Positions 43,591 to 52,205 of a stretch of DNA of 64,000 bases are shown piece by piece. The notes beneath the pieces were generated by a model. That model made no database searches. It was given only the letters and a program-made list of their open reading frames with translations, and was not told where the DNA came from. A program made the translations under genes and the position numbers. This DNA comes from Amycolatopsis cihanbeyliensis (lineage in GTDB: Bacteria > Actinomycetota > Actinomycetes > Mycobacteriales > Pseudonocardiaceae), in the NCBI RefSeq assembly GCF_006715045.1, contig NZ_VFML01000001.1:1332501-1396500 (forward strand), given 5' to 3'. Positions within the stretch are counted from its first letter, which is position 1; each line of letters opens with the position of its first letter.

Positions 43591-44394
43591 TCAAGCGCCG
43601 GTCCTGACCATTCCCATGCGTGCGGCGAGTCCCCGGATCTCGCGGGCGACGGCCTCCCGACGTGCACTGGCGAGCATGGTGCTGACGATATCGCGGGCGA
43701 AAGCGTTCCCCCGTGCGCGCACCGGGCCGAGCCGTTCGGCGTGGGTCAGCAGCGCGACGACCTTTTCATCCGGTTCACCCAACCCGTACAGCGCCCGGGC
43801 AGAGTCGATCAGGTAGGTCGTACGGCGAGAGTCGATCTCCAACTCGACGGGGTCGATCGTCTCGGCGAGGGCCGCCGCCGTGGCAGGATCGCCACTCTCC
43901 AGAGCGGTGGACATGCGCCACAGCACCACGTTGGCAGGGGAGAACAGCAGATGGTGCCGGTTTCCGTTCTCGACGTGCGCGGCCAGCCCAGCGGCCTCAT
44001 CGAGTGCGGCGGACGGTTCACCGCCGACCACACTGTCCGCGAACCCGGCGGTGAGCGTGAGCGCACCCCGTACGTCGGCGGAATCGTCGGGCACGATGTC
44101 CAGCCCGCGCCGGGCCAGTGCACCGGCCCGGCGGTGCGCGCCCAGGCCGGACAGAGCTTGGGTACGAGCGAACTCGGCGAACGCGATCCATTCCTGGCAG
44201 AACGCGCAGGTCGTCAAGGCCGTACCGGGCAAGGCCCAGCTACCGGCCCGCGCACGCACCCTGGCCGAGGCGGCATCGAGCAAGATGGCCGCCACGGTCG
44301 CCCGCACGCCAACCGGATACGGAGTCAGCGCACTAGCCTCACGACGGCGGCACGGGCTCCTGTGGGACGCACAGCCACCGCTTCGCTCCCACAA
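43591..44394 (-). pseudogene. Remnant of an XRE/TPR-type regulator lacking its helix-turn-helix
   Basis: The 267-codon frame resembles the C-terminal TPR-like half of actinobacterial helix-turn-helix regulators: ALSGLGAHRRAGALARRGL, LLFSPANVVLWRMSTALESGD, SARALYGLGEPDEKVVALLTHAERLGP, ending VAREIRGLAARMGM. Those proteins are usually around 400 aa with an N-terminal DNA-binding domain, which is absent here; the first 30 codons look unrelated. I read it as a 5-prime-truncated remnant, though an HTH-less protein cannot be excluded. Confidence 0.55.
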
Positions 44395-44435
44395 CTCATC
44401 GTCCTCGCCATGATCCTCGGTGCCGAATGGCGGGA

Positions 44436-44666
44436 TCAGTCGCCTTTCAGGGAGCGGCGGATCTCCTCCAGCCTGTCGTGGGCGGTCTTGTCGCGTTCGG
44501 CGAGCTTGTCGTCGAACGACCTTGCTTCCGGCGTCTCACCGGCCAACTCGGTTGAACCGAGCGCCGTCGTGAATCGGTTCTCGATCCGGTCACGCACGTA
44601 GTCGAAACTCGGCACGCCGGCCTCTGTGTAGTCGCCTTCCGGAGACGGCGTGACATCGTCGGGCAT
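44436..44666 (-). CDS. Small hypothetical protein
   Basis: 76 aa, hydrophilic and acidic at the start, with a predicted helical, charged C-terminal half (ARSFDDKLAERDKTAHDRLEEIRRSLKGD) that could form a coiled coil. No recognised domain. AGAGGGG lies about 7 nt before the ATG, so translation is plausible. Confidence 0.6.
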   Translation of the reverse strand: MPDDVTPSPEGDYTEAGVPSFDYVRDRIENRFTTALGSTELAGETPEARSFDDKLAERDKTAHDRLEEIRRSLKGD

Positions 44667-44734
44667 GAGCGTCCCCTCTCGTCGTATCCCATTGTGCGCT
44701 CAGTACCCGCGTCCTGCCGATGGGCGCCCAGCGG

Positions 44735-45058
44735 TCAGCCGGTCGACGACATCCGTATGCGTTTACGCCGCCCTGCGGTGAGTTCGTAGCCGAAGCCGAA
44801 GAGGGTGATCGCGAGCATGCCGGACTGCATCGTCACCCGCCGGTCGTCGGCCTCGGCCCGGGTGGTGGCGCGCCACCCGCCGGACGACAGAGCCATCGCC
44901 GCCCCCGCGAGATTCATCGCCGCCCACGCCAGGTTCAGCCGAGCCGAGGAGTCCTCGCCACCCAGCGGGGTCAGGCAGCGCTTCCCCGCAATGCCCATCA
45001 CCGCGTGCGGGATCGTATTGACCAGCAGGGCGCCTGCCAGGAAGTCACGTTTCGGCAC
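44735..45058 (-). CDS. Small membrane protein
   Basis: 107 aa with three hydrophobic segments: FLAGALLVNTIPHAVMGIAG, LAWAAMNLAGAAMALSSG and MLAITLFGFGYELTAG. The loops are charged. GTG 45058 has GGGAGG about 6 nt upstream. It is divergent from a TetR gene, with a 19-bp dyad between them, so it is a likely target of that regulator. Function unknown. Confidence 0.75.
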   Translation of the reverse strand: MPKRDFLAGALLVNTIPHAVMGIAGKRCLTPLGGEDSSARLNLAWAAMNLAGAAMALSSGGWRATTRAEADDRRVTMQSGMLAITLFGFGYELTAGRRKRIRMSSTG

Positions 45059-45076
45059 GCCGCACCTCCCTACACC

Positions 45077-45115
45077 AAATGAACACTGTACATTTAAGAG
45101 TCGGAACTCTATATG
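45077..45115. promoter_or_regulatory. TetR operator and promoter between the divergent membrane-protein and tetR genes
   Basis: AAATGAACACTGTACATTT (45077-45095) is a 19-bp dyad with 8 of 9 positions paired. On the plus strand TGTACA (45087-45092) could be a -35, with a 17-nt spacer to TATATG (45110-45115), so the operator would cover the promoter. This pattern is typical of TetR autoregulation. Confidence 0.65.
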
Positions 45116-45127
45116 AACGGTGACCAT

Positions 45128-45742
45128 ATGACAAGACCCGCCCGACGTGGCGCGCCGCCGGCCGGGGAGCGGCTGACCAGGGGCACGGTGATCACCCGCG
45201 CGACCGCGCTCATCGAGCGCGATGGTGCCGCCGCATTCAGCCTGCGATCCCTGGCAAAGGAGTTGAACGTACGACCGGCCGCCCTGTACAACCACGTTGA
45301 AGGGCTGGACGACTTGCTGGACGCGGTTGCCGCCCGGTTCCTCGCCGGGTTCGAGCTCACCGCCGCGGACGAACACTGGCCGAGTTGGATTCGCGCCGTG
45401 GCCTCGAGGCTGCACGGGCACCTGCGCGCCCGGCCCGAACTGACGCACCTGGCGCTCTCCCGTGGTCCCGACACCGCCGCCGGCCCCGCTCTCATGCATC
45501 GATTCCTCGAGCATCTGGTCTCCGCGGGCGTCTCGCGTGCGGTCGCCCACCTCGCCTGGCACACCGTCCTGACGGTGGTGATCGGATCGGTCCAGCAGGA
45601 ACACGCCCGGAACCGCGACCGGACCGACACCTTCGACGCCGTCCTCGCCGTCGCCATGAACGGGCTCGTCACCATCGCCCACCGTGACCCCGACGATCGG
45701 GCCACCGCGCTGCTCCACGACCACGCGGTGGGACGAGCCTGA
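45128..45742 (+). CDS. TetR-family transcriptional regulator
   Basis: 204 aa. N-terminal helix-turn-helix FSLRSLAKELNVRPAALYNHVEGLDDLLDAV; C-terminal ligand domain with WIRAVASRLHGHLRARPEL and LAWHTVLTVVIGSVQQEH, like the TetR_C (tetracycline-repressor-type) class. I use the second ATG (45128) because the putative -10 overlaps the first one (45113). Divergent from the small membrane-protein gene. Confidence 0.88.
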   Translation: MTRPARRGAPPAGERLTRGTVITRATALIERDGAAAFSLRSLAKELNVRPAALYNHVEGLDDLLDAVAARFLAGFELTAADEHWPSWIRAVASRLHGHLRARPELTHLALSRGPDTAAGPALMHRFLEHLVSAGVSRAVAHLAWHTVLTVVIGSVQQEHARNRDRTDTFDAVLAVAMNGLVTIAHRDPDDRATALLHDHAVGRA

Positions 45743-45797
45743 CGGCTTCGCGATCGACCCCCCGCGACGCGATCGGCAACCGCGACCGGCGTCGCCT

Positions 45798-46673
45798 TCA
45801 GTCGACGTCCAGCAGCTCCTTGAGCTTCCCGGCGAACGCGGCCGGCTGGCCCGGCATGCCGTACTCGTCACCGAGAAATCCGCCGTGATGGCTGGGAAAC
45901 ACGACCGGCGCGGAGCCGAGGCGGCCGGCGATCTCGCGCGTGGCCCGCGCGGTCAGCTGGCCTTCGGACTCGATACCCAGCGCCAGGTGGATCATCGTGG
46001 ATGCTGCCGCCAGCGCGCCGAAGTCGAGCTCGTGGCTGGGAACGGTGAGCATGGCCGTGCCGAGCAAAGGGTCGTCCCGGTTGCCGTCGTCCTCGGCGGG
46101 CAGGCCGAACTGGGCCGGTTCCGGTGCGGGTCGCTGGGACCAGTCCTCGGGCAGCTCGCCGGTGTGGCGGGTCAGGGCGATGAACTTGGCCATGGCCGCG
46201 CCCATGCCGTCGCGCTGGTACGTGTCGTGGATGTCGCGGCAGGCCTCCTCGAGTGGCTCCCGGTCTGGCAACACCGACACCGTGGGTGGCTCGTGCGCGA
46301 CGAGGATCCGCACCTGCTCGGGGTGGGCGGTGACCAGGGCCAGCCCGTTGATCGCCCCACCGCTGCTGCCGAAGATGTTCACCATCGGCACGTCGAGATC
46401 GTTGATCACGTGGTGCAGGTCCTCGGCGTGCACATCCGGTGTGATCTCGGAGTCGTCGGCCCGTTCGCTGCGACCGGTGTGCCGGGGATCGTAAGTCACC
46501 ACCGGCCGGTCGGTGAGGTAACCGGCCAGCGTGCCGAACCCGGCCGCGTCCATCGGCGAGCCGATCAGGAACACGGTGCGTTCGGCGGCGCCGGGAGCGG
46601 ACAGGTCACCACGGATGTCGTACCGCAGACGCGCGCCTGGTACGTCGAGGACTCGGGTTTCAATGCCGGACAT
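45798..46673 (-). CDS. Alpha/beta-fold hydrolase
   Basis: 291 aa, nucleophile elbow FGSSGGAINGL, with VTYDPRHTGRSE after the first strands and a C-terminal FPSHHGGFLGDEYG that supplies the catalytic histidine. It is similar to the soluble hydrolases often found beside TetR regulators. ATG 46673 is chosen because AAGGAG lies 7 nt upstream; the ATG at 46736 has none. Confidence 0.85.
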   Translation of the reverse strand: MSGIETRVLDVPGARLRYDIRGDLSAPGAAERTVFLIGSPMDAAGFGTLAGYLTDRPVVTYDPRHTGRSERADDSEITPDVHAEDLHHVINDLDVPMVNIFGSSGGAINGLALVTAHPEQVRILVAHEPPTVSVLPDREPLEEACRDIHDTYQRDGMGAAMAKFIALTRHTGELPEDWSQRPAPEPAQFGLPAEDDGNRDDPLLGTAMLTVPSHELDFGALAAASTMIHLALGIESEGQLTARATREIAGRLGSAPVVFPSHHGGFLGDEYGMPGQPAAFAGKLKELLDVD

Positions 46674-46805
46674 GGGAGGCTCCTTCGAGTATCGGCCGTC
46701 CATCAAAATAGATCGTAGTTCGAAGATGCGGCCCACGAAGTCGCCTCACGGGCGTTCGGCAACGACCTTCGGTCAGCGGCTGTCGAACCGGCCAGTGCCG
46801 CGCGT

Positions 46806-47153
46806 TCACCCGCGCAGCGCTTCGTCCACTTCGGACAGCAGCTTCGCCTTCGCCCGGGCACCGACGATCGTCCGCAGGGGGTGTCCGGCACGGAAAAGCA
46901 GTACCGCCGGCAGCGACATAACCTGGTAGTCGCGTGTCACCAGCGGGTTCTCATCGGTGTTCACCGTGCACACGACGAGCGAGCCCGCCCGCTCCCCCGC
47001 GATCTCCGCGAGCACCGGGGCCATCATACGGCAGGGTGGGCACCACCGTGCCCAGAACTCCACCAGCACGGGGTGATCCCGGAGCAACACCTCGCGCTCG
47101 AAGGTGTCATCGGTGACCGCGGACACCTCGTCACGCAGATTGGTCGGTGACAT
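46806..47153 (-). CDS. Thioredoxin
   Basis: 115 aa, thioredoxin fold with active site WARWCPPCRMMAP (Cys-Pro-Pro-Cys rather than the common CGPC) and the cis-proline loop SLPAVLLF. GGGAG lies 6-7 nt upstream of the ATG, which shares one base with the MerR stop codon (TGATG). Probably a target and partner of that regulator in redox stress. Confidence 0.92.
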   Translation of the reverse strand: MSPTNLRDEVSAVTDDTFEREVLLRDHPVLVEFWARWCPPCRMMAPVLAEIAGERAGSLVVCTVNTDENPLVTRDYQVMSLPAVLLFRAGHPLRTIVGARAKAKLLSEVDEALRG

Positions 47154-47572
47154 CAACACTCCCTGTCCTCGTACACGTCGTCGTCGATGGGCCGGTCCGT
47201 AACCCGGCACGGCCCTGGCTGTCTCACCAGCGCCCTGGCCAGTTTGGTCAGCAGGCCGGCCCGTACGGCGTTGAGCCGCTCGAGGCAGGCATCGACCTCC
47301 GCGAGCCTGCGCCGGTAGACCTCGACCGAATCGGCGCAGGCATCCCCGGCGTCGTGGCCGGCACGCAGGCACTCGACGAACGGCCTGGTGTCATCCAGGC
47401 TGAGCCCCGCTGCCTGCAGCATCAGGATCTCACTGACGAGCCGGAGGTCCTCCTCGTCGTACTCCCGGTAACCGTTCGCCGAGCGGCGCGCGGGGAGCAG
47501 CCCCTGGGCCTCGTAAAAACGCAATGCGCGGGTCGTCGTCCCGGCGCGCCTGGCGAGTTCCCCGATCCGCAT
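47153..47572 (-). CDS. MerR-family regulator, cysteine-rich C-terminus
   Basis: 139 aa. N-terminal MRIGELARRAGTTTRALRFYE winged helix, GYREYDEEDLRLVSEI, then the dimerisation helix. Cysteines occur at VECLRAG, DACADS, DACLERL, GPCRV and the last residue, which could sense metals or thiol stress. Cotranscribed with thioredoxin. The start is ATG 47572; a perfect dyad (47588-47607) lies just upstream. Confidence 0.88.
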   Translation of the reverse strand: MRIGELARRAGTTTRALRFYEAQGLLPARRSANGYREYDEEDLRLVSEILMLQAAGLSLDDTRPFVECLRAGHDAGDACADSVEVYRRRLAEVDACLERLNAVRAGLLTKLARALVRQPGPCRVTDRPIDDDVYEDREC

Positions 47573-47587
47573 GCACTCGACGGTAAA

Positions 47588-47607
47588 CCTTGACGTGGGA
47601 GTCAAGG
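47588..47607. promoter_or_regulatory. MerR-type operator
   Basis: CCTTGAC and GTCAAGG (47588-47594, 47601-47607) form a perfect 7-bp dyad around 6 bases, 16 nt before the merR ATG. On the minus strand it contains TTGACT, a plausible -35, as in MerR operators that sit inside long-spacer promoters. I could not assign a convincing -10. Confidence 0.55.
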
Positions 47608-47651
47608 CAAAGCAACTCCTCGAACAGTCGATCCGGCGCTACGCTGCACGA

Positions 47652-48152
47652 ATGGCAAGCGAGCACGAAGCCCTGGCGCTGCGTCCCGCCAACCCCGAGG
47701 ACGCGCAGGCGATCGCCGAGATCTGGCAGGCCGGATGGCGTGACGGCCATCTCGGACACGTTCCCGATGCGCTCGCCGCGGTGCGAACCGAGGAGTCTTT
47801 CGCCGTGCGCGCCGAGCAGCGGGTCGGCGACACGGTGGTAGCGACCGTCGACGGCGCGGTGGTGGGATTCGTGATGGTGGTCGGGGACGAGGTGGAGCAG
47901 GTCTACGTATCCACACCGCACCGCGGTAGCGGCGTGGCCGCCGTGCTACTCACCGAAGCGGAGCGCTTGGTGGCGGCGAATGGTCACGACCGCGCCTGGC
48001 TCGCCGTTGTTGCCGGCAATGCCCGGGCTCGCAGGTTCTACGAACGCAACGGGTGGGCCGATGAGGGACGTTTCGACTACCCGGCCGCCAGTGACACCGG
48101 CCTCATCCCGGTCCCGGCACACCGCTACGTGAAGCGAACACCGCCCGGATAA
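47652..48152 (+). CDS. GNAT-family N-acetyltransferase
   Basis: 166 aa, acetyl-CoA-dependent transferase fold: LRPANPEDAQAIAEIW at the start, VEQVYVSTPHRGSGVAAVLLTEAE with the CoA-pyrophosphate loop, and NARARRFYERNGWADEG. Substrate unknown. TACGCT (47640-47645) ends 6 nt before the ATG with no ribosome-binding site, so it is probably leaderless. The longer frame starting at 47571 crosses the MerR operator. Confidence 0.88.
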   Translation: MASEHEALALRPANPEDAQAIAEIWQAGWRDGHLGHVPDALAAVRTEESFAVRAEQRVGDTVVATVDGAVVGFVMVVGDEVEQVYVSTPHRGSGVAAVLLTEAERLVAANGHDRAWLAVVAGNARARRFYERNGWADEGRFDYPAASDTGLIPVPAHRYVKRTPPG

Positions 48153-48203
48153 TCACCTGATCGTGGCTCGAACATACGGTCGAGTATACGGTATGGTGAG
48201 GCT

Positions 48204-49455
48204 GTGAGCAGGACTTTCGGCATCGACACCTCCCGCATGGGCGAGGAGGAACTACTGGCCGCGCTGGGCGAGATCGAACAGCAGCGGCGAGGTCTCTATG
48301 CCCGGGAGCTGGCGGTCCTGGCCGAGCTGGACGGCCGCACCACCGCCGCACGCAAGGGCTACCGGGATGTCGCGGCGCTGGCGCGGGAGATCCTGCGCAT
48401 CAACGCTTATGACGCCCGGCAGCGGGTGGCGCACGCCCGGGCAGTGGTGGCCCGCTACGCCCCGACCGGTGCCCCGTTGGAGCCGGACCTGCCCGACGTG
48501 GGCACGGCTCTGGCGGAAGGCGCGATCGGGCCCGAACATGTGGAGGCCATCCGGGCCACCGTGGCCAGGTTCCCGCAACCGGTGAGCCTGCCCGATCGGG
48601 AACACGCGGAGGAGTTGCTGACCAAGGCCGCGCGGGAGTACGAACCGCACACCGTGACCGCGCTGGGGCGGGAAATCGTGGCCCGCCTGGACCAGGACGG
48701 GAACCCACCCACCGACGAGGATCTGGTGCGGCCCGCCCGGTTTCTGGACTGGCGCGACACCCGTAACGGGCGGCTCCGCGGCAACGTCGAACTCGACGTC
48801 GAAACGGCCGCCCTGCTGACCGGGCTGATCGAACCCCGCGCCAAACCTCACGGCACCAACGAGGAACCCGACCGGCGCGGCAAGTACCAGCGCCAGGGCG
48901 ATGCGTTCGCCGAGGTGCTGCGGGTGGCCGCAGGATGCCCGGAGGACGGGCCCACCGAGGCCGGGGAACCCTTCAGCGTCATGGTCTCGGTGACCCTGGA
49001 CGACCGTGAAACACGGCACCGGATACGGGCTGATCAACGGGCAGGAATCGTGTCCGGCGGCGCAGATCCGCCGGATGGCCTGCGATGCCTATATCGTTCC
49101 CGCCGTACTCGGCAGCAAGGGCGAGATCCTGGACATCGGGCAGAAGCGCCGCACCGTACCCCTGGCCATCCGGCGGGCCCTGATCCTGCGAGACAAAGGG
49201 TGCGCCTTCCCCGGCTGCCGGAAAAAGCCGAAGCAATGCGACGCGCACCATGTTGTTTTCTGGGCCAACGGCGGCCCTACCGCACTGTACAACCTCGCAC
49301 TGCTCTGCCCTTTTCACCACAACCTGATCCACCACACGGAGTGGGAAGCCCGGATGCGCAACGGGCTCCCCGAATTCATCCCACCCGCCTTCCTCGACCC
49401 GGAACGAAAACCCAGGCGCAACCTCCTCCACCGCCAAGGAAAGGAGGCCGCATGA
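48204..49455 (+). pseudogene. DUF222-HNH endonuclease (13E12-type), frameshifted
   Basis: Codons from the GTG at 48204 encode a DUF222 domain (GEIEQQRRGLYARELAVLAEL, NAYDARQRVAHAR, LEPDLPDVGTALAEGAIGPEH) up to VMVSVTLDD near 49003. The protein continues one frame over with HGTGYGLINGQESCPAAQIRR and ends in an HNH motif (CAFPGCRKKPKQCDAHHVV, CPFHHNLIHH). One extra base around 49004-49006 explains the break. Such proteins occur in many copies in actinomycetes. TATGGT (48192-48197) lies 6 nt before the GTG. It could be a sequencing error or a real pseudogene. Confidence 0.85.
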
Positions 49456-49463
49456 AACTGTTC

Positions 49464-49901
49464 CTAGTCGGCGATGAGGACGTTGCGTGTTCGAGCGCCG
49501 ATGCCCCGTTCCTGCTGGCGGCGCACCAGCCAACATCCGGCCGCTACCCCACTGCCACCATGCTCGGGGTGTACCAGGTAGGCCGGGGCGGTGTTCTCGA
49601 AAGCGACGATCCCGAGCCCAAGCGGATCGTCCACCGCGGCCGTCCACTGGCAGGTGAAGGATTCGGCGACGAGGGTGTGCGGGTTGTTGCCCGCCACCCC
49701 GCGGACCAACTCCAAGCCTTCCAGTGGCACCGGGCGCCAACGCGCCCCGGCGGGCACGTCCACTGGCCCGAGCATGGACAACGGGATGACAATCAGGTCG
49801 CCCTGGGCCTGCGGGCCATCGACTACCGGGATGGTGGTCTGCCTTTCCAGGTGGTCCAGCACGTCGAGGCCGGTCCGGTCGAGCAGTTCGGCAAGGTCCA
49901 T
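49464..49901 (-). CDS. Hypothetical protein next to a DUF6745 gene
   Basis: 145 aa, acidic, soluble, starting MDLAELLDRTGLDVLDHLERQTTIPVVDG. A mid-region (LVRGVAGNNPHTLVAESF, LGLGIVAFENTAPAYLVHPEH) looks like a compact beta domain. No family recognised. AGGTG lies 8 nt before ATG 49901, and the gene follows the DUF6745 gene by 27 nt on the same strand, so they probably form one transcript. Confidence 0.6.
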   Translation of the reverse strand: MDLAELLDRTGLDVLDHLERQTTIPVVDGPQAQGDLIVIPLSMLGPVDVPAGARWRPVPLEGLELVRGVAGNNPHTLVAESFTCQWTAAVDDPLGLGIVAFENTAPAYLVHPEHGGSGVAAGCWLVRRQQERGIGARTRNVLIAD

Positions 49902-49928
49902 TGTGATCACCTAGGAGAGTGCGAAGGG

Positions 49929-51125
49929 TCAGGTACGGCGTCGCAGCTGGGCGTACTGGGCTCCCCTCAGCCCGTATGACCAGCCGGCCGCGTCGATCGG
50001 ATCGTCGAACCAGGGCGGCACGTGCAGCCCATACTGGCGGCGGGTGCCATCGCGCTCAACCGAACCGTTGACGGCGTGCAACAGGCGGGTCGGTGTGACT
50101 CCCCGGTGCCGCGGGAGGTCATAGAGGCTCAGCTCGCAACCGGGGTTACCTGGATCGGCCGCCCTTCCGACGAGCGCCAGGCCCGCCCGGTCGATGAAGG
50201 TCGACCAACCGATGCGTTCGATCGCGCAACGGCGCACCTCGGCGTTGCGTTCGGCGGTAATCCGTCGCACAGTGGGCGCGTCGATCACCCAGGATGGTAC
50301 CCAGGTGCCGTGCCAGGCATGCGCGGCCCAACCGTCCGGGAAGACCACGGCGGGACCGTCGGCATGGTGCAATCGCACCTCACCGTAGGCGTTTCCCGGC
50401 GCAGGTTCGGTACGAATCGCCGAAGGGCGTTCGGCGACCACACACCTGCCCGCGCGTGGCCACCACCAGCCGCAGGAACGCGCGAGGGTGGCCCACAGCT
50501 CCAGTTGCTCCGCATCCGTAGCGGAGAAGCAACCACCGCACACGCGGCGATGTAGGTCGTAATGCGCCACCCAATCAGCTTCGTGCTGGCCGTACCAGAC
50601 GAGGCCGAGTCGCTCGGGCAGCTCGGCCCGGAGCACGCCGGCGATGGAGTGCCTTGCGACCCGACGCAGCACCCCACTGACACCTCCGTCCACAAGAGAC
50701 TCCACTCTCGTGCCCGACCGCAAGGCCGGCACCGGATCCGGGGGTAGCTCGGCTGGGCTTGTCAACGGTTCCCGGCCCGTTCCAGCGCGCCGGTCCAGCC
50801 GTCTGCGCAATCTGGACGCGAGTGTCGCCATCCGACTTTCCAGCGGCCAGGGACCGGCGGGCCGGAACGTGAGGTCCGGTGGGAGTAACCGCACGGCCGC
50901 GGCGGGTGAGTCCACCCATTCGAACGTCGGGCGGGACTCGCCGAGCAGCGTGTACAGGCCCGCTATGGCATCCTCGGCCGCGCGCCGGTCGGCTGGTCCG
51001 GTACGGAGGATGTGGCGCAACCATTCGCCGCGGATATCGATGGCACGCCACCAGCGGTCGAGCTCTGCGGAGGGTTCCGGTGGGACGGCGATCCGGCGGG
51101 ACTTTCGCCCGCGACGCCCGCTCAA
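49929..51125 (-). CDS. DUF6745-like protein
   Basis: 398 aa, Trp- and Arg-rich. RLHHADGPAVVFPDGWAAHAWHGTWVPSWVID and ERIGWSTFIDRAGLALVG resemble the DUF6745 family found in multi-copy accessory regions of actinomycetes; function unknown. A middle segment (YDLHRRVCGGCFSATDAEQLELW) has a short Cys pair. The apparent start is TTG 51125 with no good ribosome-binding site, so the N-terminus is uncertain. Confidence 0.7.
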   Translation of the reverse strand: MSGRRGRKSRRIAVPPEPSAELDRWWRAIDIRGEWLRHILRTGPADRRAAEDAIAGLYTLLGESRPTFEWVDSPAAAVRLLPPDLTFRPAGPWPLESRMATLASRLRRRLDRRAGTGREPLTSPAELPPDPVPALRSGTRVESLVDGGVSGVLRRVARHSIAGVLRAELPERLGLVWYGQHEADWVAHYDLHRRVCGGCFSATDAEQLELWATLARSCGWWWPRAGRCVVAERPSAIRTEPAPGNAYGEVRLHHADGPAVVFPDGWAAHAWHGTWVPSWVIDAPTVRRITAERNAEVRRCAIERIGWSTFIDRAGLALVGRAADPGNPGCELSLYDLPRHRGVTPTRLLHAVNGSVERDGTRRQYGLHVPPWFDDPIDAAGWSYGLRGAQYAQLRRRT

Positions 51126-51215
51126 CGCGGCTGGGCGTATCCGCCCTTTCCATCAGACATGGCCACGATCATGGCAGCCATGAACCCGACCCGCAACCAT
51201 GACCGGCCGCACGCC

Positions 51216-51785
51216 TCAGACATGCCCGAGCACGCGCTCCAACGGCTCGGGTAGCCGCGCAGGGTCCAGCGCCTCGACGAGCAGTCCCGCGTACCGGGCC
51301 TTCCGGCCGGAACGGGAGCCGAGGAACCGGCGCAGTTGCCGCCCGAGCTCCCGATCCCGCTGGGCGGGCTGCTTCTGCAGGACGCGGAAGGACGCGAGAT
51401 CGCCCTCGTCCGCGAGCAGGCGCTCGACCCGCTCCGTCCCCAGTGCGCGAATCAGCTCGTCCTCGAGGTCCTCCACACAGACGTGGAAACCGAGTGCCGC
51501 CATCTCCACCCGGGACAGGACGTGACCGTATCCGGCCCGCTCAAGGCCACGCCGGAAGTAGTGCTCCTCGGCAGCGTCGCACATCCCGGCCAGCCGCAGG
51601 CCGCGGCCACCCTGGCCGAGCCGTCCCAGAAAGTGGCCGATGTTCGTCACCCCGCCCATCGACACCACCGCGATCCCTTCGGCCCGCAGGTCCCGGCCGC
51701 GGCGCCGGGCAACGGCCTCGATCGCGCGCCGGTCACTCGGTCCTTCGACCAGGATGGCGGCCCGGTCACCCCCGTCGACGTTCAT
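51216..51785 (-). CDS. Stand-alone TOPRIM protein (OLD-nuclease-like)
   Basis: 189 aa. AILVEGPSDRRAIEAVARRRG near the N-terminus has the TOPRIM Glu, and LAGMCDAAEEHYFR has the acidic D-x-A/E pair; GIAVVSMGGVTNIGHFL lies between. These are features of the TOPRIM half of OLD-family nucleases, here without the ATPase half. GGTGGAG lies a few bases before ATG 51785. Possibly involved in DNA maintenance or phage defence. Confidence 0.75.
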   Translation of the reverse strand: MNVDGGDRAAILVEGPSDRRAIEAVARRRGRDLRAEGIAVVSMGGVTNIGHFLGRLGQGGRGLRLAGMCDAAEEHYFRRGLERAGYGHVLSRVEMAALGFHVCVEDLEDELIRALGTERVERLLADEGDLASFRVLQKQPAQRDRELGRQLRRFLGSRSGRKARYAGLLVEALDPARLPEPLERVLGHV

Positions 51786-51885
51786 CGGTCTCCACCCTTT
51801 CCGGCACGGCGAACGCCGACGCGCGGCGGCACGCCTCCGCGACGACGTAGCGCAGGTCCCGCCCGTGCACGTCCATAGCCACTGG

Positions 51886-52205
51886 CTAGCACAACCGGCC
51901 TTGGACGGCCTCCCATTTTCCCGGAGACACAGGAACGAGGCAGGAACGCACCGGATGGCTCAGACCCGCTCGGACCTCCAGCCGCAGATCGAGGTGGCGC
52001 CCGGTCATCCCGTTCATCACGGTGATGCCGAACTCGTAGCGGTCCACCCTCGCCGAGGCGCACGCTCGTCCAGGCGCACGTCGTCCACGGGTACCTCGAC
52101 CTCGCGGGTGCGGCCCAGCACGGTCAGCGACCCCGGCAGCACCCAGCGTCCGTCGACCCGGTCCACGGTGGTCGAGGCGAAGGTGATGTCCGGATGGTTC
52201 TCGGT
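51886..52205 (-). pseudogene. YceI-family protein remnant, 5-prime truncated and frameshifted
   Basis: Codons from about 52205 down read ENHPDITFASTTVDRVDGRW and VLPGSLTVLGRTREVEVPVDD, a typical YceI core. After DDVRLDE (about 52067) the homology continues in another frame with ARVDRYEFGITVMNGMTGRH and LDLRLEVRA, the normal YceI C-terminus, to a TAG at 51886. The N-terminal half of the family is missing. Confidence 0.75.

Noticed and set aside
51766..51876. 36-codon frame beginning MDVHGRDLRYVVAEA that resembles a LysR N-terminus
   Set aside because: No ribosome-binding site, it overlaps the start of the TOPRIM gene, and the similarity is confined to about 10 residues. Too little to call.
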